A DNA stretch of 64,000 nucleotides from TMP-24 sp041397305 (GCA_041397305.1 JAWKWX010000005.1:124001-188000); one strand, 5' to 3'; shown: positions 49,463 to 59,237, counted from the first letter of the stretch. Numbers and translations: made by a program. Notes: generated by a model not told the origin, from the sequence alone.

Positions 49463-52438
49463 ATGAGCACCCGTCTTTCCAAGGGCGGTCGTCTGATCGA
49501 CCGCACCAAACCCCTGAACTTCACCTTCAACGGTCGCCGCATGCAGGGCTACCGGGGTGACACGCTCGCCTCGGCGCTCTTGGGCGCCGACCAGATGCTG
49601 CTGGGCCGCTCGTTCAAATATCACCGCCCGCGCGGTCTGGTGGCGAGCGGCGCGGAGGAGCCGAACGCGCTTGTGGGTCTGGGCACCGGCAGCCGGTTCG
49701 AGCCGAACCAGCGGGTGACCACCACCGAGCTGTTCGAAGGCGCCTTGGCCGCCAGCCAGAACCACTGGCCGAGCCTTGAGTTTGACGTGGGCGCGATCAA
49801 CAACACCTTCGGACGCTTCCTGCCGGGCGGCTTCTACTACAAGACCTTCATGTTCCCGCGCTTCGCCTGGAAGCATGTGTTCGAGCCGGTCATCCGCCAG
49901 TCGGCGGGCCTCGGAAAGGTGCCGCAGGATCGTGATGCCGACCGTTACGAATATGCCTATGGCTTTGCCGATCTGGTGATCGTCGGCGGCGGCATCGCGG
50001 GCCTTGCCGCAGCCCTTCAGGCGGGCAAGGAGGGCAAGCGCGTCCTCCTGATCGAACAGACTGCCCATTGGGGCGGCCGCGCGCCGGTCGATGGCGTCGA
50101 GATAGACGGAAAGCCTGCCGACGAATGGGTGAAGGGTGCCGTCGAAGCGCTTGGAAAGATGGCGAATGTCACGCTGCGCACCCGCACCATGGCCTCTGGC
50201 CTTTACGATCATGGCTATCTTCTGGCCTATGAACGGATCGCGGATCATACGCCCGGCGACGGACGTCCGCGCCACCGGCTGTGGCGCCTTCGCGCGGGCC
50301 ACGTGGTGACGGCGACGGGGGCGATCGAGCGGCCCTTGAGCTTTGCGGGCAACGACATTCCGGGCGTGATGCTGGCAGGCGCCGTGCGCGATTATGTGGT
50401 GAACTGGGCGGTCGGCCCGGGTGACCGCACGGTCGTGGTGACGAACAACGACGACGCCTATCGCACTGCGCTTGCGCTGCACGAGGCGGGGCTGATCGTG
50501 CCCGCCGTCATCGACGCGCGCGCCAGCGTCACCGGCGCCTTGCCGGATGCGGTGCGGGCGAAAGGCATCCGTGTCCTGGAAGGGCGCGGCATCGCGAAAG
50601 TCAAGGGAACGAAACGGGTTACGGGCGTTTCCATATGCACCCAGGCGGGCGCGGGGGCCGAGATCGAGGCGATCGATTGCGATGCGATTGCCATGTCCGG
50701 CGGCTGGTCGCCGGTCGTCCATCTCTGGTCGCACTGCGGCGGCAAGCTGATCTGGGACGACGCCCGCGCCATGTTCCGCCCCGATGCGGCGAAACCGCCG
50801 ACGGGCGACGATGGCCGCGCCATGGTCACGGCAATCGGCAGCGCCAATGGCGCGCTGAAGGCGGACGAGGTTCTGGCGGACGTGGCAAAGCAGATCGGCG
50901 GCAAGGCAGCCAAGACCAACACGGTCGCGGAAAGCGCCATCGAGCCGGTCTGGATCATGCCGCAGGGTGCCGGGCCGCAACTGAAGATGAAAATGTGGCT
51001 CGACTACCAAAACGACGTGAAGGTTTCCGACGTCCAGCTTGCGGCGCGCGAGGGCTATCACTCGGTCGAGCATACCAAACGCTACACGACGCTGGGCATG
51101 GCGACCGATCAGGGGAAGCTGTCGAACATCAACGGGCTCGCGATCCTGTCGGATGCGCTGAGCCAGGCCATTCCCCAGACCGGTACCACCACCTTCCGTC
51201 CGCCCTATACGCCGATCTCGATGGGCGCGATCGCGGGCGAGGCGCGGGGCGAGATATTCCAGCCCCTGCGCAAGACGCCGATGGACGGATGGCACGCGGC
51301 GAACGGGGCCTATTTCGAACCCGTGGGCCTCTGGCGGCGGACCTATTGCTACCAGCGGCCCGGTGAAAGCGTGCATGAGGCGGTGAACCGCGAGATCCTG
51401 AACACCCGCAACAAGGTTGGCATGCTCGATGCCTCGACGCTCGGGAAGCTTCTGGTGAAGGGGCCGGACGCGGGCAAGTTCCTCGACATGCTTTATACAG
51501 GTGTCATGTCGAGCCTGCCGGTCGGCAAGTGCCGCTACGGCCTGATGTGCAACGAAAACGGCTTCCTCAGCGACGACGGCGTTGTCGTGCGCCTGTCCGA
51601 GGATACCTGGCTCTGCCACACGACCTCGGGCGGGGCCGACCGTATCCATGGCTGGATGGAAGACTGGCTGCAGTGCGAATGGTGGGACTGGAAGGTCTAT
51701 ACCGCCAACCTGACAGAGGAATATGCCCAGATCGCCGTCGCGGGGCCGAATGCCCGCAAGGTTCTGGAAAAGCTCGGCGGGATGGATGTCTCGGCCGACG
51801 GCCTGCCCGCGATGGAATGGCGCGAGGGCGTACTGGGCGGGTGCCGGGCGCGCATCTACCGCATCTCCTTCTCGGGCGAACTGTCCTACGAAATCGCGGT
51901 GCCCGCGTCCGAGGGCCTGGCGCTCTGGAAGGCGCTCATCGCGGCGGGGGAGGAGCATGGCGTCATGCCCTATGGCACAGAGGCCATGCATATCATGCGG
52001 GCCGAGAAGGGCTTCATCATGATCGGCGATGAGACAGACGGAACCGTGATCCCGCAGGACCTGAACCTCAACTGGGCGATTTCCAAGAAGAAGGCCGATT
52101 ATCTTGGCAAGCGCGCGCAGGAACGCAGCCACATGGCCTCGCCCGACCGCTGGAAGCTCGTGGGTCTGGAAACGCTGGACGGCTCGGTTCTGCCGGACGG
52201 GGTCTATGCGGTGGCCGAAGGGGTGAACGCCAACGGCCAGCGCAATGTGCAGGGCCGTGTGACCTCGACCTATTATTCGCCGACGCTCCGGAAGGGCATC
52301 GCGATGGGTCTGGTCAAACACGGACCTGACCGGATGGGCGAGGTGATCGATTTCCCGGCCGACGGTGGCAGGGTCATCAAGGCCAGGATCGTCGATCAGG
52401 TCTTCTACGACAAGGAAGGGGCGAAGCAGAATGTCTAA
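49463..52438 (+). CDS. soxA: heterotetrameric sarcosine oxidase alpha subunit
   Basis: 991 residues from the ATG at 49463; the frame is also open upstream over soxD, which is not coding. N-terminal Rieske-like fold region (RRMQGYRGDTLASALL), NAD motif VIVGGGIAGLAAALQAGKEG near residue 175, and a C-terminal aminomethyltransferase domain (from about 620; GMLDASTLGKLLVKGPD, GELSYEIAVPASEG, MRAEKGFIMIGDETDGTV) that binds tetrahydrofolate. It accepts the imine from SoxB and transfers the methylene to folate. soxG overlaps its stop by eight bases. Confidence 0.97.
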   Translation: MSTRLSKGGRLIDRTKPLNFTFNGRRMQGYRGDTLASALLGADQMLLGRSFKYHRPRGLVASGAEEPNALVGLGTGSRFEPNQRVTTTELFEGALAASQNHWPSLEFDVGAINNTFGRFLPGGFYYKTFMFPRFAWKHVFEPVIRQSAGLGKVPQDRDADRYEYAYGFADLVIVGGGIAGLAAALQAGKEGKRVLLIEQTAHWGGRAPVDGVEIDGKPADEWVKGAVEALGKMANVTLRTRTMASGLYDHGYLLAYERIADHTPGDGRPRHRLWRLRAGHVVTATGAIERPLSFAGNDIPGVMLAGAVRDYVVNWAVGPGDRTVVVTNNDDAYRTALALHEAGLIVPAVIDARASVTGALPDAVRAKGIRVLEGRGIAKVKGTKRVTGVSICTQAGAGAEIEAIDCDAIAMSGGWSPVVHLWSHCGGKLIWDDARAMFRPDAAKPPTGDDGRAMVTAIGSANGALKADEVLADVAKQIGGKAAKTNTVAESAIEPVWIMPQGAGPQLKMKMWLDYQNDVKVSDVQLAAREGYHSVEHTKRYTTLGMATDQGKLSNINGLAILSDALSQAIPQTGTTTFRPPYTPISMGAIAGEARGEIFQPLRKTPMDGWHAANGAYFEPVGLWRRTYCYQRPGESVHEAVNREILNTRNKVGMLDASTLGKLLVKGPDAGKFLDMLYTGVMSSLPVGKCRYGLMCNENGFLSDDGVVVRLSEDTWLCHTTSGGADRIHGWMEDWLQCEWWDWKVYTANLTEEYAQIAVAGPNARKVLEKLGGMDVSADGLPAMEWREGVLGGCRARIYRISFSGELSYEIAVPASEGLALWKALIAAGEEHGVMPYGTEAMHIMRAEKGFIMIGDETDGTVIPQDLNLNWAISKKKADYLGKRAQERSHMASPDRWKLVGLETLDGSVLPDGVYAVAEGVNANGQRNVQGRVTSTYYSPTLRKGIAMGLVKHGPDRMGEVIDFPADGGRVIKARIVDQVFYDKEGAKQNV

Positions 52439-52991
52439 TGCCGTCAGCGCTTTGCAGGGCAAATCTGCATCCGGTTTCGCCACCGTCACCGAGGCCGGGC
52501 TTCAGGGCATGATCACGCTGCGCGGCGATCTGAAATCCGCGAAGATGAAGAAGGCGGTCAAGGCCGCGACGGGCGTCGATGTGCCCGCCCCGCGCCGGAT
52601 CGCCATGAAGGACGGAAAGGGCGCTGGCTGGATGAGCCCCGACGAGCTTCTGATCCTTGTGCCCTACACGGAGGCACGCGCGACCGTCGAGGGCCTGTCG
52701 AAGGCGCTGGAGGGTGAGCATCATCTGGTGGCCGACGTTTCAGACGCCCGCGCGATGTTTCGTATCGCGGGCAACAAGGCGGATCAGGTCCTGATGAAGC
52801 TCTGCCCCGTCGATCTGCCGACCCTCGCCGAGGGAGAGCTTCGCCGCTCGCGCGCGGCGCAAGTCGCGGCGGCACTGTGGAAGTCAGACGCGGACGAATT
52901 CACGCTCGTCTCTTTTCGATCGGTCGCCGAATATGTTTTCGGAGCCCTCGAACTGTCTGCAAGATCCGGTTCGGAACTGTCGGCTTCTTAG
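52431..52991 (+). CDS. soxG: sarcosine oxidase gamma subunit
   Basis: 186 residues from the ATG at 52431, overlapping soxA. Contains the SoxG pattern GLQGMITLRGDLKSAKMKKAV, GWMSPDELLILVPY, and a C-terminal FTLVSFRSVAEYVFGAL. It is the small non-catalytic subunit of the heterotetramer. It is the last gene of the sox operon and is followed by a terminator hairpin. Confidence 0.95.
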   Translation: MSNAVSALQGKSASGFATVTEAGLQGMITLRGDLKSAKMKKAVKAATGVDVPAPRRIAMKDGKGAGWMSPDELLILVPYTEARATVEGLSKALEGEHHLVADVSDARAMFRIAGNKADQVLMKLCPVDLPTLAEGELRRSRAAQVAAALWKSDADEFTLVSFRSVAEYVFGALELSARSGSELSAS

Positions 52992-53017
52992 GGGCGAGCA
53001 ACGGGTTACCCGCCCCT
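52990..53017. terminator. terminator hairpin between soxG and a convergent gene
   Basis: AGGGGCG pairs with CGCCCCT (7 bp), with GGGT/ACCC able to extend the inner part. It overlaps the soxG stop and lies 5 bases before the stop of the minus-strand gene, well placed as a bidirectional terminator. No long T-run is present. Confidence 0.55.
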
Positions 53018-53021
53018 GCCT

Positions 53022-53564
53022 TCATTCGACGGGAACCATCAGATGCTGATAGGGCGTCCCGGCCCACATGACGTATGGCTTGCTGGTATCCGGTTCTGCG
53101 TCTGTCGGGTAACCCGCCATCATGTCCATGGCATTCATGACCATGACGTGCGGCCCAGTCTGGATCCACGCGTTTTCACCGGTTGGTTCGGTGGCATAGG
53201 GGTCGGTATTGCTCGCGTCGGTCCCGCCTGCGAGCATATACATGAAACCGACCTTGCCCTTTGGCGGTTCGGTCTTGCCGATCCAGGCCATGGCCCATTC
53301 CATCGCATTGGCGTCGCCGCACATTGGGTCCGGGCCGGGCGTGGCCGGAGAATCCGGCATGCACCACCAGCCGTTGGTGCCTTCACGAAGCGTGCGCATC
53401 TGCCCGTCCTCGCCCATGGCATAGATCGCGGCTTCGCCGCTTACGGCTTTCGGTGCGGCAGACTCGGCACTTTGTATCAGGGCCGCGTCATCCTGGCCGG
53501 TCGCGTCGGTGGAATAGGAAAGAAGCAACGCCAGCACCGCGCCGGCACTCAGAAATTTTCTCAT
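53022..53564 (-). CDS. exported hypothetical protein
   Basis: 180 residues with a Sec signal peptide (MRKFLSAGAVLALLLSYSTDATG). The mature part contains GEAAIYAMGEDGQMRTLREGTNGWWCMPDSPATPG, GFMYMLAGGTDASNTDPYA and many Met residues toward the C terminus (PHVMVMNAMDMMAGYP). Two cysteines could pair. I do not recognise a named domain; it may be periplasmic. It is convergent with soxG. Confidence 0.85.
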   Translation of the reverse strand: MRKFLSAGAVLALLLSYSTDATGQDDAALIQSAESAAPKAVSGEAAIYAMGEDGQMRTLREGTNGWWCMPDSPATPGPDPMCGDANAMEWAMAWIGKTEPPKGKVGFMYMLAGGTDASNTDPYATEPTGENAWIQTGPHVMVMNAMDMMAGYPTDAEPDTSKPYVMWAGTPYQHLMVPVE

Positions 53565-54152
53565 GATACTCCCCCAGGGTTAAGTTGAAGCGTCATCAGG
53601 CGCAGGATCGCCAATTGCGTCTGATTTCCGATTTCCGCATGATCGCCGGTTCGGCCGCCGACCATGCGAGGCCACCGTTACCACCGCCGGACAGCGTGCA
53701 TCCGACGGCCTGTTCAGTGCCGATCCGGTCGGTGCCGTCTTGTGCTGAAGTTCCCTTCGCGGCGTCGATCCGGCCTGAACCAGAAACCACCTCGCCGAAC
53801 GCGAGGTCAGGCGTTGTCTCGGGAGAACGCAACAAGCCTACGCCGCGCGGGATTGGCCGTCAACGGCAGCCGGCTGGTTCAGGGACTGACGGATCTACCG
53901 GTCGATGGCGGCAAGGCCCATCCGCGCGGCAGAAGTGGGCGCACATTGTGGAGGTCGGCGATCGTGTCCCTGGCCCTGTTGACGCTCGGCAGGTTCCGCC
54001 GATGTGCGGCCTCTGCCTCCGGCGCCGCTGGACTGCGAGATCGACAGGCGCGCCCTTCCGAGACATCTCCTGCTCTGCGGATCACCCTTTACGGTTGACT
54101 GAATCATGGCGCGATGAAACCTTTCGGCGAAGTAAAACTAACGGAGTCGAAT
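53565..54152. other. 588-base region without a supported gene
   Basis: Both strands have short open frames of ordinary high-GC type, but none has a good ribosome site with protein-like composition. Arg/Pro/Ser-rich translations suggest shadows or degraded sequence. The region separates two exported hypotheticals facing apart and should contain their promoters. Confidence 0.5.
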
Positions 54153-54554
54153 ATGTTCAGGATTCTGACGACCAGCCTATGCTGCCTGGCCGTCACCTCA
54201 GGTGCCGCTGTAGCGACCAGCTACGAGTGCAGGCTGAAAATCAGCAAGAGCAACCATACGATGCCGGAGGTGATCTACATCGAACATGATCCCAAAACCG
54301 GCGAGGCGGCCGTCATCGATCCGTTCATCAACCATTATTTCGGGAAGCCGATCCCGGCAGAAGTCGTCGCCGACACTGCGAAACGGGTCACGTTTGGCTG
54401 GAAATTCGAGAATGTCGAATCCCGTGAGGGGCCGAATATCCCACGTGTCAGGGTCAAGGCGAACATCGTCAAGGCAACGCGCGAAATCCAGGCGACGGTC
54501 AGCTTCGGCTATGGGGATTCCGAAAGCGGCTTTGGTACCTGCAAGGTCGAATAG
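54153..54554 (+). CDS. small exported hypothetical protein
   Basis: 133 residues from the ATG at 54153 (ACGGAG site); a longer start at 54114 is less likely. Signal peptide MFRILTTSLCCLAVTSGAAVATS, cleaved near residue 22. The mature protein is a beta-rich 110-residue domain (PEVIYIEHDPKTGEAAVID, TFGWKFENVESREG, IQATVSFGYGDSESGFGTC) with a Cys near each end that may form one disulfide. Family not recognised. Confidence 0.75.
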   Translation: MFRILTTSLCCLAVTSGAAVATSYECRLKISKSNHTMPEVIYIEHDPKTGEAAVIDPFINHYFGKPIPAEVVADTAKRVTFGWKFENVESREGPNIPRVRVKANIVKATREIQATVSFGYGDSESGFGTCKVE

Positions 54555-54654
54555 GCCCGCATAAGGGAACCCGCCGGCTGCTCCCGGACTTGACCTTTGC
54601 CATCCCCCGGCCCTTAGTGCCGGGGTAAAGACTCACGCGCAAAAGGATAGACCC

Positions 54655-55257
54655 ATGGCCTTCACCCTTCCCGATCTTCCCTATGCACACGATGCGCTCG
54701 CGTCGCTCGGCATGTCGAAGGAAACGCTGGAATATCACCACGACCTGCACCACAAGGCCTATGTCGACAACGGCAACAAGCTGATCGCCGGGACCGAGTG
54801 GGACGGCAAGTCGCTCGAGGATATCGTGCGCGGCACCTATCAGGCGGGCGCGGTGGCTCAGAACGGCATCTTCAACAACGCGTCCCAGCATTGGAACCAC
54901 GCCCAGTTCTGGGAGATGATGGGGCCGGGCGAGGCGAAGAAGATGCCGGGCGATCTGGAAAAGGCGCTCACGGAATCGTTCGGCTCGGTCCAGAAGTTCA
55001 AGGACGATTTCGCCGCCGCCGGTGCGGGCCAGTTCGGTTCGGGCTGGTGCTGGCTCGTGAAGGACAAGGATGGCGCGCTGAAGGTCACCAAGACCGAGAA
55101 CGGCGTCAACCCGCTCTGCTTCGGCCAGAAAGCGCTTCTGGGTTGCGACGTGTGGGAACACAGCTACTACATCGACTTCCGCAACAAGCGGCCCGCCTAC
55201 CTCACGAACTTCCTCGAAAAGCTGGTGAACTGGGAAAACGTCGCCTCGCGCCTGTGA
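54655..55257 (+). CDS. sodB: superoxide dismutase, Fe/Mn type
   Basis: 200 residues. Metal ligands are visible: His in EYHHDLHHKAYV, His in NNASQHWNHAQFW, and Asp and His in CDVWEHSYYIDFRNKRPAY. The sequence reads as the iron-type SodB common in alphaproteobacteria, but metal choice cannot be proven. It converts superoxide to H2O2 and oxygen in the cytoplasm. The next gene starts with a GTG immediately after its stop. Confidence 0.96.
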   Translation: MAFTLPDLPYAHDALASLGMSKETLEYHHDLHHKAYVDNGNKLIAGTEWDGKSLEDIVRGTYQAGAVAQNGIFNNASQHWNHAQFWEMMGPGEAKKMPGDLEKALTESFGSVQKFKDDFAAAGAGQFGSGWCWLVKDKDGALKVTKTENGVNPLCFGQKALLGCDVWEHSYYIDFRNKRPAYLTNFLEKLVNWENVASRL

Positions 55258-55258
55258 C

Positions 55259-56155
55259 GTGATCACACGGCGAAAGCTTCTGAAGGGCCTGCTGGGAACG
55301 ATCCTGGCGGGCCTTTTCGTCTCGGCCTACGGGTTTTTCATTGAACCGGCGCTGCGGCTGCGCGTGCGCCGTTGGTCGCTGTCGCCGGATGGATGGCGGG
55401 GCGCGCCGATCAGGATCGCGATCCTCGCCGATCTGCATATGGGGGAACCCTTCGTCAGCCTCGCCCGGCTTGAACGGATCGTGGCGCGCACCAATGCGCT
55501 TGGCGCCGACATGATCGTGGTGCTGGGCGATCTGGTCGCGGGTCATCATTTCGTCAGCAAGCAGGTGCCGGTCGCCGACACCGTGCGCGCCCTGTCTGCC
55601 CTGTCGGCGCGGCTTGGCGTGCATACGATCCTCGGCAATCACGACTGGTGGGACGACCGCGGCGCGCAGGCGCGCGGAGGCGGGCCAACGATTGCGGGAG
55701 CGGCGCTTGCGTCGGCGGGTATGCCGGTGCTCTCGAACAAGGCCATTCGCATCGGGCGCGAGGGCGGCGATTTCTGGCTCGCGGGGCTGGAGGATCAGCT
55801 TGCCATCATTGTCGGAAACGGCCGCTTCCGCGGGCTCGACGATCTGGGTGGCACGCTCGCGCAGGTTACCGACGATGCGCCCGTCATCCTGCTCGCGCAC
55901 GAGCCGGACATATTTCCGCGTGTTCCGGGCCGCGTCTGCCTCACGCTGTCCGGTCACACTCACGGCGGGCAGATACGGCTTTTCGGATGGTCGCCGGTGG
56001 TTCCCTCGCGCTACGGCAACCGCTATGCCTATGGCCATGTCCGGGAGGCGGGGCGCGACCTGATCGTCTCGGGCGGGATCGGCTGTTCCATCCTGCCGGT
56101 CCGGCTTGGTGTGGTGCCGGAAATCACTTTGGTGGAAGTGTCGTCAGGGCAATGA
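55259..56155 (+). CDS. metallophosphoesterase with twin-arginine-like N terminus
   Basis: 298 residues from a GTG at 55259, one base after the sodB stop. The N terminus ITRRKLLKGLLGTILAGL is a twin-arginine-like signal or anchor. Calcineurin-type phosphoesterase motifs follow: ILADLHMG (D-x-H), VVLGDLVAG (GD), LGNHDWWD (GNHD), HEPDIF and LSGHTHGGQI (GHTH). It resembles the YkuE/YaeI class of lipid-associated phosphodiesterases. It overlaps the next gene (ATGA). Confidence 0.93.
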   Translation: MITRRKLLKGLLGTILAGLFVSAYGFFIEPALRLRVRRWSLSPDGWRGAPIRIAILADLHMGEPFVSLARLERIVARTNALGADMIVVLGDLVAGHHFVSKQVPVADTVRALSALSARLGVHTILGNHDWWDDRGAQARGGGPTIAGAALASAGMPVLSNKAIRIGREGGDFWLAGLEDQLAIIVGNGRFRGLDDLGGTLAQVTDDAPVILLAHEPDIFPRVPGRVCLTLSGHTHGGQIRLFGWSPVVPSRYGNRYAYGHVREAGRDLIVSGGIGCSILPVRLGVVPEITLVEVSSGQ

Positions 56156-57207
56156 TGCGGCTTCGGCATGGTCTTTCGGTTCTTGCGGCGGCCAGTCTGA
56201 CGGCAGGCGGCGCCCTCGCGCAGGACTGGATCACACCCGAGAGCTGCCGGGTCGCGCCCGAGGACCTTGGTGCGACGCGGATGCCGGACCCGGAGGCAGC
56301 CGAGGTCGGGCGGGCCGCCGCGCACAGTCCGAACGGGCTGGGGCGGCTCTGGCGCATCACGACGCCTGAAGGGGCCGTCTCTCATCTCTGGGGCACGCTG
56401 CATTCCTCCGATCCCGCGATTCTCGTTCTGCCGCCCGAGCTAGAGGCGGTTCTTGCCGAGGCGCGCACGGTCGTCCTTGAATCTGATCCGCGGGCAAAAA
56501 GCCGGACGGAACTTGAGGAACGTTTCCTGCAGGCCGGTGTCTGGCTCGCGCCCGAACATATGCCTTATGACAAGCCCTACCTGTCCGGGGTGGAGCGGGA
56601 TTGGGTCGAAGCGCGGATCGAAGGGATCTTCCACGAGGCGGGGGCCTTTGCCGCCCTGACCGACGCGGGCCTCGCCTCTTATCTGATGACCGACCCCTGC
56701 GAGGATTTCGCAGCCGGTGCCCTGCCGGTCCAGGACCACCGGCTTCTGCTCGCCGCGGTCGAGCGGGGGGTGGAGGTCGATGCGCTGGAAGACTGGGATG
56801 CGCTGCTGGTCGAGTTGAGCCAGCCTGACCGCCGCGACACCGCGCAGGCCATCGTCCGCATCCATGGCGCCTATCTGAACCCCGACGGCTTCAGCCCGGC
56901 GCGCGCGGCGGCCTTTCGGCTGTATCGGGAGGGGCGGATCGGCGAGTTGATGGAATGGAACCGGCGCTATCTTGCCGGTCTTTTCGGCCCTGCCGAGGCC
57001 AAGGCACTGATGGCGCGCGCAGACGGCTATCTGATCGACGATCGCAACGAGATTTTCCTGCGGCGGATGAAGAAGTACCTTGCCTCCGGCGGGGCGCTGA
57101 TCGCGATCGGGGCCTTTCATCTGCCCGGCGACGGCGGGCTGGTCGCCCGTTTGCGGGACGAAGGCTATCAGGTCGACCGGGTCGCGGTGCGCGGCGAAGC
57201 GGGTTGA
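56152..57207 (+). CDS. TraB/GumN-family protein
   Basis: 351 residues from the ATG at 56152, overlapping the phosphoesterase stop. Sec signal peptide (SVLAAASLTAGGALAQD, cleaved near residue 22). The TraB/GumN domain (PF01963) shows SHLWGTLHSSDPAILVLPPELEAVLAEARTVVLESD and a C-terminal GALIAIGAFHLPGDGGLVARL with the conserved GAxHxxG motif. The fold may be a metalloprotease-like hydrolase; function in bacteria is unclear. Probably periplasmic. Confidence 0.9.
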   Translation: MMRLRHGLSVLAAASLTAGGALAQDWITPESCRVAPEDLGATRMPDPEAAEVGRAAAHSPNGLGRLWRITTPEGAVSHLWGTLHSSDPAILVLPPELEAVLAEARTVVLESDPRAKSRTELEERFLQAGVWLAPEHMPYDKPYLSGVERDWVEARIEGIFHEAGAFAALTDAGLASYLMTDPCEDFAAGALPVQDHRLLLAAVERGVEVDALEDWDALLVELSQPDRRDTAQAIVRIHGAYLNPDGFSPARAAAFRLYREGRIGELMEWNRRYLAGLFGPAEAKALMARADGYLIDDRNEIFLRRMKKYLASGGALIAIGAFHLPGDGGLVARLRDEGYQVDRVAVRGEAG

Positions 57208-57210
57208 GCC

Positions 57211-57771
57211 CTAGCCACCCAGTGCCCCGGCCAGTGCCGTTTCCAGCGCGGCCGGGTCGGCGACAACGGTGACGAAGTCTTTGAGGCTCGCGTCCGCGAA
57301 CCCTTCCGCCACGATCCGGTCGATCAGCACAAGCAGTGGATCCCAGTATCCGGCGCTGTTGAGGATGAAGATCGGCTTGTCATGCAGGCCGAGCTGGCGC
57401 CAGGTCAGCACTTCGAAGAATTCGTCGAGCGATCCGCCGCCGCCTGGCAGAACCACGACCGCATCGGCATTCATGAACATGACCTTCTTGCGCTCGTGCA
57501 TCGTCTCGGTGACGACGAAGCTCGACAGGTCGCGCTTGCCGACCTCGCGCGCCAGAAGGTGGGTGGGGATGACACCGAAGGTCTCGCCGCCGTGAGTCTG
57601 CGCCGCTCTGGCCACCTCGCCCATCAACCCCACATCGCCCGCGCCATAGACCAGCCGCCAGCCCTTGCGGGCGAGCATCTGGCCGACCGCATCCGCATCG
57701 GCCTTGTAGAGGGGATTGGTCCCGAAGCGGGAGCCGCAATAGACACAGACGGATTTTGCAACAGGGGTCAT
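57211..57771 (-). CDS. LOG-family (Rossmann) nucleotide N-ribosidase-like protein
   Basis: 186 residues. Core motifs VCVYCGSRFGTNPLY, GAGDVGLMGEVARAA and the signature LPGGGGSLDEFFEVLTW (PGGxGSxxE) identify the LOG family, often misannotated as lysine decarboxylase. Family members release a base from nucleoside monophosphates such as cytokinin riboside or AMP. It is convergent with the TraB gene, with almost no space between them, and divergent from the LysM gene. Confidence 0.93.
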   Translation of the reverse strand: MTPVAKSVCVYCGSRFGTNPLYKADADAVGQMLARKGWRLVYGAGDVGLMGEVARAAQTHGGETFGVIPTHLLAREVGKRDLSSFVVTETMHERKKVMFMNADAVVVLPGGGGSLDEFFEVLTWRQLGLHDKPIFILNSAGYWDPLLVLIDRIVAEGFADASLKDFVTVVADPAALETALAGALGG

Positions 57772-57901
57772 GAGAATTCCAGAAGGGCGGAAGGCCGCTT
57801 TGACCCCTGATAGCGGCGTTGCTAATCTCGCTCAAGCGCTGGACTGGCGTTTGGACCGGGGGCGGACGAACCTCCGGCCGATTGACAGGGGAGACGGATC
57901 G

Positions 57902-59188
57902 ATGACGGACGAAAACGGCGCGGGCGGATCACCCTTCGGCGGCTGGGGCTGGCTTGCCGGCGGGGCGGCAGGGATCGGCGTGGGGGCGTTGGTCTGGTTC
58001 TTTGCCCTGCAGCGGCAGGCGGAGGCGCCGGTTGCCGAACCTTTGGCGGCGTCGCAGCCCGCGACTGTGGCGCAGCCCGCCGATGAGACCGCCCCGGCAT
58101 CGACACCTGAGGCTGTGGCACAGCCGGTCGCACCGACCTTTGACACAGTGAGGGCAGAACCGGATGGGAGGGTGCTTGTCGCCGGCGCGGCCGAGCCGGG
58201 CGCGCGCGTCGAGGTGCTGGTCGATGCCGCTGCCGCCGGGACGGCGGACGCAGACGCTCAGGGCAAGTTTGCGGCCTTCTTGTCGCTCGGGCCCTCGGAA
58301 CAGCCGCGAATCCTGACGCTGATGGCGCTGATGCCCGACGGGACCAGGATCGCCTCCGCCGCGAGCGTTATCCTCGAGCCGACGCCCGCGCCCGCGCCAA
58401 CCGAAGTGGCCGAGGCGCCAAGCGCGGCCGAAACAGCGGCGGCCAGCCCGGACGCAGCGGAAAGCGCCGAGGCCGGTGCAGCCCCGGCCGACACCGTGAC
58501 ATCCGAGCCGACCACAGCAGGCGACGGCGGGGTCGATGTGCTGGTCGCGGACGCGGAAGGCGTGACGAAGCTCACGCCCGAGATGCCGGTTCAGGGGGTG
58601 ATCCTCGATACGGTCGGCTATGACGTCTTGGGCAATGTCGACATCGCCGGGCGGGGCGAGGCCGGGCAGTTCGCCCGCATCTATGTGGACAATGCGTTTC
58701 AGGTGACGGCGCCGGTCTCGGCCAAGGGCAAGTGGCGGGTCAAGATGTCGGGGATTGATGCGGGCGTCCATGACCTGCGCGTCGACCAGATCGATGGGGC
58801 GGGCAAGGTCACGTCGCGGCTAGAACTGCCCTTCCAGCGTGAAGCGCCATCCAAGGTCGCCGCTGCGACCGAGGCGCCAAAGGCACCTGATAGCGCGAGT
58901 GGGGCAGCGGAAGCGCCTGCGCCAGAGGCCACTGCCGAAACGCCCGCCCCCGCGCCCGCATCCGTGGCCACCGAAGCGCCCGCCGCGCCGACGCCCGCCG
59001 CGTTACCGCCGGTGACGGAGGTGCGCATCACGGTCCAGCCGGGGTTCACCCTCTGGCAGATCGCGCGCGAGAATTACGGTGATGGCGTGCTCTATGTCCG
59101 CGTCTACGAGGCCAACAAGGATCAGATCCGCGATCCCGACCTCATCTATCCCGGTCAGGTCTTCACGGTTCCGACCGATGGCGGCTGA
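57902..59188 (+). CDS. LysM-domain cell-envelope protein with Ala/Pro-rich linkers
   Basis: 428 residues from the ATG at 57902. One N-terminal membrane span (about 17-35, GWLAGGAAGIGVGALVWFF) anchors the protein. A long low-complexity Ala/Pro/Glu region contains Ig-like modules (EVLVDAAAAGTADADAQGKFAAFL; YVDNAFQVTAPVSAKGKW). The C terminus is a LysM domain (VQPGFTLWQIARENYGDGVLYVRVYEANK) that binds peptidoglycan. A periplasmic structural or signalling role is likely. Confidence 0.9.
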   Translation: MTDENGAGGSPFGGWGWLAGGAAGIGVGALVWFFALQRQAEAPVAEPLAASQPATVAQPADETAPASTPEAVAQPVAPTFDTVRAEPDGRVLVAGAAEPGARVEVLVDAAAAGTADADAQGKFAAFLSLGPSEQPRILTLMALMPDGTRIASAASVILEPTPAPAPTEVAEAPSAAETAAASPDAAESAEAGAAPADTVTSEPTTAGDGGVDVLVADAEGVTKLTPEMPVQGVILDTVGYDVLGNVDIAGRGEAGQFARIYVDNAFQVTAPVSAKGKWRVKMSGIDAGVHDLRVDQIDGAGKVTSRLELPFQREAPSKVAAATEAPKAPDSASGAAEAPAPEATAETPAPAPASVATEAPAAPTPAALPPVTEVRITVQPGFTLWQIARENYGDGVLYVRVYEANKDQIRDPDLIYPGQVFTVPTDGG

Positions 59189-59237
59189 GTATCTCGTCCC
59201 GCGCGGTGCATGGGCCGATCCGCCGGCAGGTCCGACG

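Noticed and set aside
49280..52489. 1069-residue open frame antisense to soxA/soxG
   Set aside because: It is the reverse shadow of soxA in high-GC DNA: Arg/His/Pro-rich, with no ribosome site and no recognisable domain.
53585..54289. 234-residue plus-strand frame in the region before the small exported hypothetical
   Set aside because: Arg/Pro/Ser-rich composition and no ribosome site; it also runs across the better-supported 54153 start in another frame.
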